64,000 nt of DNA, from positions 248,001 through 312,000 of the forward strand of contig CAVTBE010000011.1 in NCBI GenBank assembly GCA_963732845.1, in the 5' to 3' direction. The position numbers were made by a program, and so were the translations under genes. This stretch comes from CAVSRC01 sp963732845 (lineage in GTDB: Bacteria > Pseudomonadota > Alphaproteobacteria > Rhizobiales > Kaistiaceae). Of the stretch, positions 60,378 to 64,000 are shown one piece after another; the first letter of the stretch is position 1, and every line of letters begins with the position of its first letter. The notes below the pieces were generated by a model. That model saw only the letters and a list, made by a program, of their open reading frames with translations. It made no database searches and was not told where the DNA came from.

Positions 60378-61295
60378 TTATTTGAGGAATCCCTTCTCGG
60401 TCAGGTAGTCCGCCGCGACCTTCTTGGCGTCCTCGCCATCGACCGCGATCTTGGCATTGAGGGTCTGCAGGGTTTCCAGCGACAGCGACGTGAAGACCGG
60501 ATCGAGCAGGTCCTTGATCTGCGGATACTTGTCGAGGGTTTCCTGGCGCACGGTGGGCGCCGGCTCATAGACCGCCTGCACGCCCTTGGTGTCGGTCATC
60601 ACGACCAGACCGAGCGCGGCGAGCTGCCCGTCGGTGCCGTAGGCCATGGCGGCATTGACGCCGGAGGTCTGCTCGGCGGCCGCCTTCTCGGTGGCAGCGG
60701 TGTCGCCGCCGGAGAAGACGAGGAGCTGGTCGGCGGTCAGCTTGAAGCCATAGGCCTCCTGGAAGCCGGGGAGGGCGGCCGGGCTCTCGACGAACTCGGC
60801 GGAGCCGGCGAGCTTCACCTTGCCGCCACCGGCAACCCACTTGCCGAAGTCGTCCATGGTCTTGAGGTTGTTCTTCTCGGCCACGTCCTTGCGCACGGCA
60901 ATGGCCCAGGTGTTGTTGGCCGGGGCCGGCTGCAGCCAGACGATATTGTTGGCCTTGTCGAGCTCCTTGGCCTTTTCATAGGCCTTTGCCGCATTCTTCC
61001 ACGCCGGATCGTCCGGCACGCTGAAGAAGAAGCCGGCATTGCCAGTGTATTCCGGATAGATGTCGACCTCGCCGGAGATGAGCGCGGTGCGCACGATCTT
61101 GGTCGGCCCGAGCTGGACCTTGTTCTCGGTCGGGATGCCGGCGTGATCGAGCACCTGCAGGATCATGTTGCCGAGGAGCCCGCCCTCGGTGTCGATCTTG
61201 GAGGCAACCACGACGGTGCCGCCGGCGGCGAGTGCCGGGCCGGCGAGCAGGCTGAGGCCGAGCGCGGCGGTGGCGATCTTCAATGCAAATTTCAT
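60378..61295 (-). CDS. Glycine betaine/osmoprotectant-binding periplasmic protein (OsmF/YehZ-like)
   Basis: A 305-residue substrate-binding protein. The signal peptide MKFALKIATAALGLSLLAGP is cleaved near ALA-AGG (residue 23). The OpuAC-type domain holds VVVASKIDTEGGLLGNMILQVL, LISGEVDIYPEYTGNAGFFFS and AYGTDGQLAALGLVVMTDTKG. Start ATG has GGAGGA nine bases upstream. It is first in the operon of four, and the only soluble component. The ligand (betaine, choline or another compatible solute) is inferred from the family. Confidence 0.94.
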   Translation of the reverse strand: MKFALKIATAALGLSLLAGPALAAGGTVVVASKIDTEGGLLGNMILQVLDHAGIPTENKVQLGPTKIVRTALISGEVDIYPEYTGNAGFFFSVPDDPAWKNAAKAYEKAKELDKANNIVWLQPAPANNTWAIAVRKDVAEKNNLKTMDDFGKWVAGGGKVKLAGSAEFVESPAALPGFQEAYGFKLTADQLLVFSGGDTAATEKAAAEQTSGVNAAMAYGTDGQLAALGLVVMTDTKGVQAVYEPAPTVRQETLDKYPQIKDLLDPVFTSLSLETLQTLNAKIAVDGEDAKKVAADYLTEKGFLK

Positions 61296-61888
61296 GAGAC
61301 ATGTCCTCCGTTGGCGGCGCGGCCGAAGCGGGCGGAAATGCCCCTACGCAAGCCGCAGCAATCGTCACAATCCGTTTCCGCGGCAACCCGCCGGTCTGAA
61401 CGACGGTATGCTAGCCGCCGGAAAAACCGGCGACGCGCGCGGAAGATAGGTTCGGTCTTGATGAAGTCAAAAACACAAACGCGTTGATATCCATGCCGGC
61501 GCCGGTCCACCGACTCCATCGGGCGTTCCCTGTCTTTGGATGTTGCTCCTGGGTCCTCCACTGCGCGCTCGACAGCGCGTGAGGGGCGAATCCCGCCTGT
61601 GACGCCCGCCGGGGCCTCGCGGGAAGCAACTTTTCGGGCTCATTCCCGGCACGAACGGCCGTCGAACCAAGCGACAAGAACCGGGCCCCGAACAAGCGAC
61701 GGCGGGCCCAGCATAGGGATCGGGCGATCAATGTCAAAAACCGCGCGCGTTCGGGTTGTTCGCTGCTGACAGATTTGGGCCTGACGGGCGGTCGGGCAGG
61801 GGCTGCCGTCGATCCTTCGAGGCTCCCCCGACATAGGTCCGGGGGAGCACCTCAGAATGAGGGAAGGGCACCGAGCTGCCTGCAGCGA
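61296..61888. other. 593-base intergenic region without a recognisable gene
   Basis: Lies between the osmoprotectant operon start and the end of the dehydrogenase gene, both on the minus strand. Short open frames here give low-complexity, arginine-rich translations and I see no protein family. The first 150 bases upstream of the binding-protein gene presumably hold its promoter. The only structured piece is the palindromic repeat at 61811-61862. Confidence 0.6.
61811..61862. repeat. Intergenic palindromic repeat, copy 2
   Basis: GATCCTTCGAGGC, then a perfect 9-bp hairpin stem (61822-61830 GCTCCCCCG with 61840-61848 CGGGGGAGC), then ACCTCAGAATGAGGG. The outer motif matches the repeat at 20865-20908. 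It lies just beyond the 3' end of the dehydrogenase gene and may end its transcript. Confidence 0.65.
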
Positions 61889-62971
61889 TCAGCCCTGACC
61901 CTCCTCGATTGCCCGGCAGACGGCGGCGGTGACCTCCGCCGTGGTTGCCGTTCCGCCGAGATCGGGCGTTCTCGGGCCGGTGCGGGTGACCGCCTCGATG
62001 GCCGCCATCAGGCGGCGGGCGGCGCTGGTCTCGCCGAGGTGTTCGAGCATCATGACGCTCGACCAGTAGGTGGCGACCGGGTTGGCGGTGCCCCTGCCGA
62101 CGAGGTCGAAGGCTGAGCCGTGGATCGGCTCGAACATGGAGGGGAACTTGCGCTCGGGGTTGAGGTTGGCGGTGGGGGCGATGCCGACGCTGCCGGCAAG
62201 GGCGGCGGCGAGATCGGAGAGGATATCGGCATGGAGGTTGGTGGCGACGATGGTGTCGAGGCTCTCCGGCCGGTTGACCATGCGCATGGTCATGGCGTCG
62301 ACCAACTCGCGGTCGATGGCCACGTCCGGATAGTCGCGGGCGACCGCGAAAAAGACCTCGTCCCACAGCACCATGCCGAAGCGCTGGGCATTGGACTTGG
62401 TGACCAGAGTCAGGTGCTTGTCCGGGCGCGAGCGGGCGAGATCGAAGGCGAAGCGATGGATGCGTTCGACCCCGGCGCGCGTGAAGATCGAGACCTCGGT
62501 GGCGATTTCGTGCGGTGCCCCGCGATGGCTGCGCCCGCCCTGGCCGGAATATTCGCCCTCCGAATTCTCGCGCACTATCACCCAGTCGAGGCCGGCGGAA
62601 TCGCGCAAGGGGCTGACAATGCCGGGTAGAACGCGGGTCGGGCGGACATTGGCGTATTGATCGAGGCCCTGGCAGATGGCGAGCCTGAGACCCCAGAGCG
62701 AGACGTGATCAGGCACGTCCTGGCTGCCGACGGCGCCGAAGAGGATGGCGTCGTGGGCGCGGAGTTGGTCGAGGGCGTCGTCGGGCAGATAGCTGCCTTC
62801 CTCAAGATAGCGCGCCGAGTTCCAGTCGAGCGACGTCCAGGCGAGGCCGAAGGCACCCGTGCTTGCTGCCAGCCGGTCGAGCACTTCCATCGCCGCGGCG
62901 ACCACTTCCGGGCCGATGCCGTCGCCGCCGATGGCGGCAATTCGATACTGGTTGGTGGGGGAGGATGTCAT
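61889..62971 (-). CDS. Tartrate/isopropylmalate-type dehydrogenase
   Basis: A 360-residue NAD-dependent beta-decarboxylating dehydrogenase. Motifs are IAAIGGDGIGPEVVAAAMEVL at the N-terminus, WVIVRENSEGEYSGQGG (the substrate loop), LVTKSNAQRFGMVLWDEV and the signature NLHADILSDLAAALAGSVGIAPTANLNPE. The VRENSEGEY loop and the absence of the isopropylmalate-specific region suggest tartrate dehydrogenase/decarboxylase (TtuC-like) over LeuB. The next gene upstream is a 2-hydroxyacid dehydrogenase, fitting hydroxyacid catabolism. Substrate specificity is inferred. Confidence 0.9.
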   Translation of the reverse strand: MTSSPTNQYRIAAIGGDGIGPEVVAAAMEVLDRLAASTGAFGLAWTSLDWNSARYLEEGSYLPDDALDQLRAHDAILFGAVGSQDVPDHVSLWGLRLAICQGLDQYANVRPTRVLPGIVSPLRDSAGLDWVIVRENSEGEYSGQGGRSHRGAPHEIATEVSIFTRAGVERIHRFAFDLARSRPDKHLTLVTKSNAQRFGMVLWDEVFFAVARDYPDVAIDRELVDAMTMRMVNRPESLDTIVATNLHADILSDLAAALAGSVGIAPTANLNPERKFPSMFEPIHGSAFDLVGRGTANPVATYWSSVMMLEHLGETSAARRLMAAIEAVTRTGPRTPDLGGTATTAEVTAAVCRAIEEGQG

Positions 62972-63014
62972 GGGAGGGGCCCGTAATCTTCGATTGTCGC
63001 AATGATACCGCCGG

Positions 63015-64000
63015 TCACGGCCGGGCGGCGACCTCCTCGTAGAGCACCCGGTTGGGCGAGGCGCGGCCGGCCTCCTCCTCGGCGACATTGGCCATGGTGG
63101 TCTCGGCGATCGCCGTCAGCGCCTCTTCGGTGAAGAAGGCCTGATGGCCGGTGATGAGCACGTTGGGGAAGGTGAGCAGGCGCTGGAAGACGTCGTCCTG
63201 GATGATCTCGTTGGAGAGATCCTCGAAGAAGAGGTCGGCCTCCTGCTCATAGACGTCCAGCGCGACGCCGCCGATCTGGCCGGATTTGAGACCGGCGATC
63301 ACCGCCTCGGCGTCGATCAGCGCACCGCGGCTGGTGTTGATCAGGATGACGCCGTGCTTGAGCTTGTTGACCGCTGCCTCGCTGATGAGATGGTGCGTCT
63401 GAGGCGTCAGCGGGCAGTGCAGTGAGATGATGTCGGAGCGGGCGATGAGGTCGTCGATATCGGTGTAGACGACGCCGGCCTCCTTCAGGTCCGCGGCTTC
63501 GCTGCGATCGGTGGCCAGCACTTGGCAGCCGAAGCCGAGGCGGAAGATGCGGGCAACCAGGGCGCCGATGCGCCCGGTGCCGACGATGCCGACGGTCTTG
63601 TCGTGAATGTCGTGGCCAATCAGGCCTTCGAGGGCGAAGTTGTTGTCGCGTACCCTGACCCAGGCGCGGTGGATGCGCCGGTCGAGCGCCAGCAGCAGGC
63701 CGACGGTGAACTCGGCGACGGCATGCGGCGAATAGGCCGGCACGCGCACCACCGTCAGGCCGAGTCGCTCCGCCGCCTCGAGATCGACATTGTTGAAACC
63801 GGCGGCGCGCAGCGCGATGAGGCGGGTGCCGCCGGCGGCCAGTGTCTCCAGCACCGGGGCGTCGAGCGTGTCGTTGACGAAGACGCAGACAGCCGAGAAC
63901 CCCTCGGCCAGGCGTGCGGTCGCGCGGTCGAGGCGCGGCTCCAGGAAATCGAGGGTATGGCCGGCCTTGGCGGCGGCCATACCCAGGAAGACGCGGTCGT
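63015..64000 (-). CDS. D-lactate dehydrogenase-like 2-hydroxyacid dehydrogenase, N-terminus beyond window
   Basis: At least 327 residues are visible; the frame stays open to the window edge with DRVFLG before MAAAKAGHTLDFLEPRL, so only about ten N-terminal residues are missing. The NAD motif is GIVGTGRIG. Catalytic residues are the Arg in LINTSRGALIDAEAV, the Glu in LDVYEQEADLFFED and the His in LITGHQAFFTEEAL. The YEQE...FED segment marks the LdhA (D-lactate) group. The gene is followed by the tartrate-type dehydrogenase 43 bases downstream. Confidence 0.93.
   Translation of the reverse strand, partial: DRVFLGMAAAKAGHTLDFLEPRLDRATARLAEGFSAVCVFVNDTLDAPVLETLAAGGTRLIALRAAGFNNVDLEAAERLGLTVVRVPAYSPHAVAEFTVGLLLALDRRIHRAWVRVRDNNFALEGLIGHDIHDKTVGIVGTGRIGALVARIFRLGFGCQVLATDRSEAADLKEAGVVYTDIDDLIARSDIISLHCPLTPQTHHLISEAAVNKLKHGVILINTSRGALIDAEAVIAGLKSGQIGGVALDVYEQEADLFFEDLSNEIIQDDVFQRLLTFPNVLITGHQAFFTEEALTAIAETTMANVAEEEAGRASPNRVLYEEVAARP

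Noticed and set aside
61411..61737. 108-codon minus-strand frame in the large intergenic gap
   Set aside because: Its translation is arginine- and glycine-rich low-complexity sequence with no recognisable domain or good ribosome-binding site.

Overview
The window is a GC-rich, densely coding stretch of chromosome from an alphaproteobacterium, most likely of the order Hyphomicrobiales (Rhizobiales). The evidence is the order argH-lptM-lysA with a divergent tlpA-type gene, the cluster HIG1 protein / cobalamin adenosyltransferase / rhomboid / etfB-etfA / 3-hydroxybutyryl-CoA dehydrogenase, frequent GTG and TTG starts, and 4-base start-stop overlaps. I cannot name a genus. No phage, plasmid or CRISPR material was seen. 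The only mobile element is one insertion sequence of the IS110 family, IS1111 group.

Layout. 1-3.3 kb: lysine and arginine biosynthesis ends (lysA, partial; argH) with a small lipoprotein and a thioredoxin-like protein. 3.3-5.9 kb: two adjacent paralogous membrane diguanylate cyclases. 6-10.2 kb: hydroxybutyryl-CoA dehydrogenase, electron transfer flavoprotein, rhomboid protease, adenosyltransferase and HIG1 protein in one minus-strand run. 10.3-17.5 kb: single genes (two SDRs, YihY, a receiver-like protein, AEC transporter, Dabb protein, gluQRS, a DNA glycosylase, an esterase). 17.6-20.8 kb: a MacAB-type three-gene efflux operon. 20.9-24.3 kb: a small membrane gene that looks frameshifted, an HtrA-like protein without its catalytic triad, an HNH nuclease and a TIGR00341 membrane protein. 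24.3-30.5 kb: beta-mannosidase, a GGDEF-EAL protein and a FeeM-like acyltransferase. 30.6-36.5 kb: aldo/keto reductase, nucleoside hydrolase, DMT transporter, a molybdopterin oxidoreductase with a flavin reductase partner, DsbB, YqaA and tRNA-Leu(CAA).

36.5-38.9 kb: a secreted HxxxD-type protein gene cut in two by the IS1111-group element. The element's right-end non-coding region contains a candidate guide (bridge/seek) RNA. Its two predicted loops match, respectively, the insertion site in the broken gene and the junction formed when the element circularises. This is the most interesting part of the window.

38.9-42 kb: MsbA-like ABC exporter and an M20 amidohydrolase. 42-49 kb: a complete urease locus (ureD-A-B-C-E-F-G), interrupted by two genes on the opposite strand and one small membrane protein gene. 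49-57.5 kb: D,D-carboxypeptidase, COG0523 GTPase, TusA/YdcF pair, polysaccharide flippase with a GNAT partner, CAP lipoprotein, ICMT-like methyltransferase and a secreted alpha/beta hydrolase. 57.5-61.3 kb: an osmoprotectant ABC importer operon (binding protein, permease, ATPase, permease). 61.9-64 kb: a tartrate/isopropylmalate-type dehydrogenase and a D-lactate-type dehydrogenase that runs off the end.

All calls rest on reading translated sequence and motifs by eye; no database search was run.
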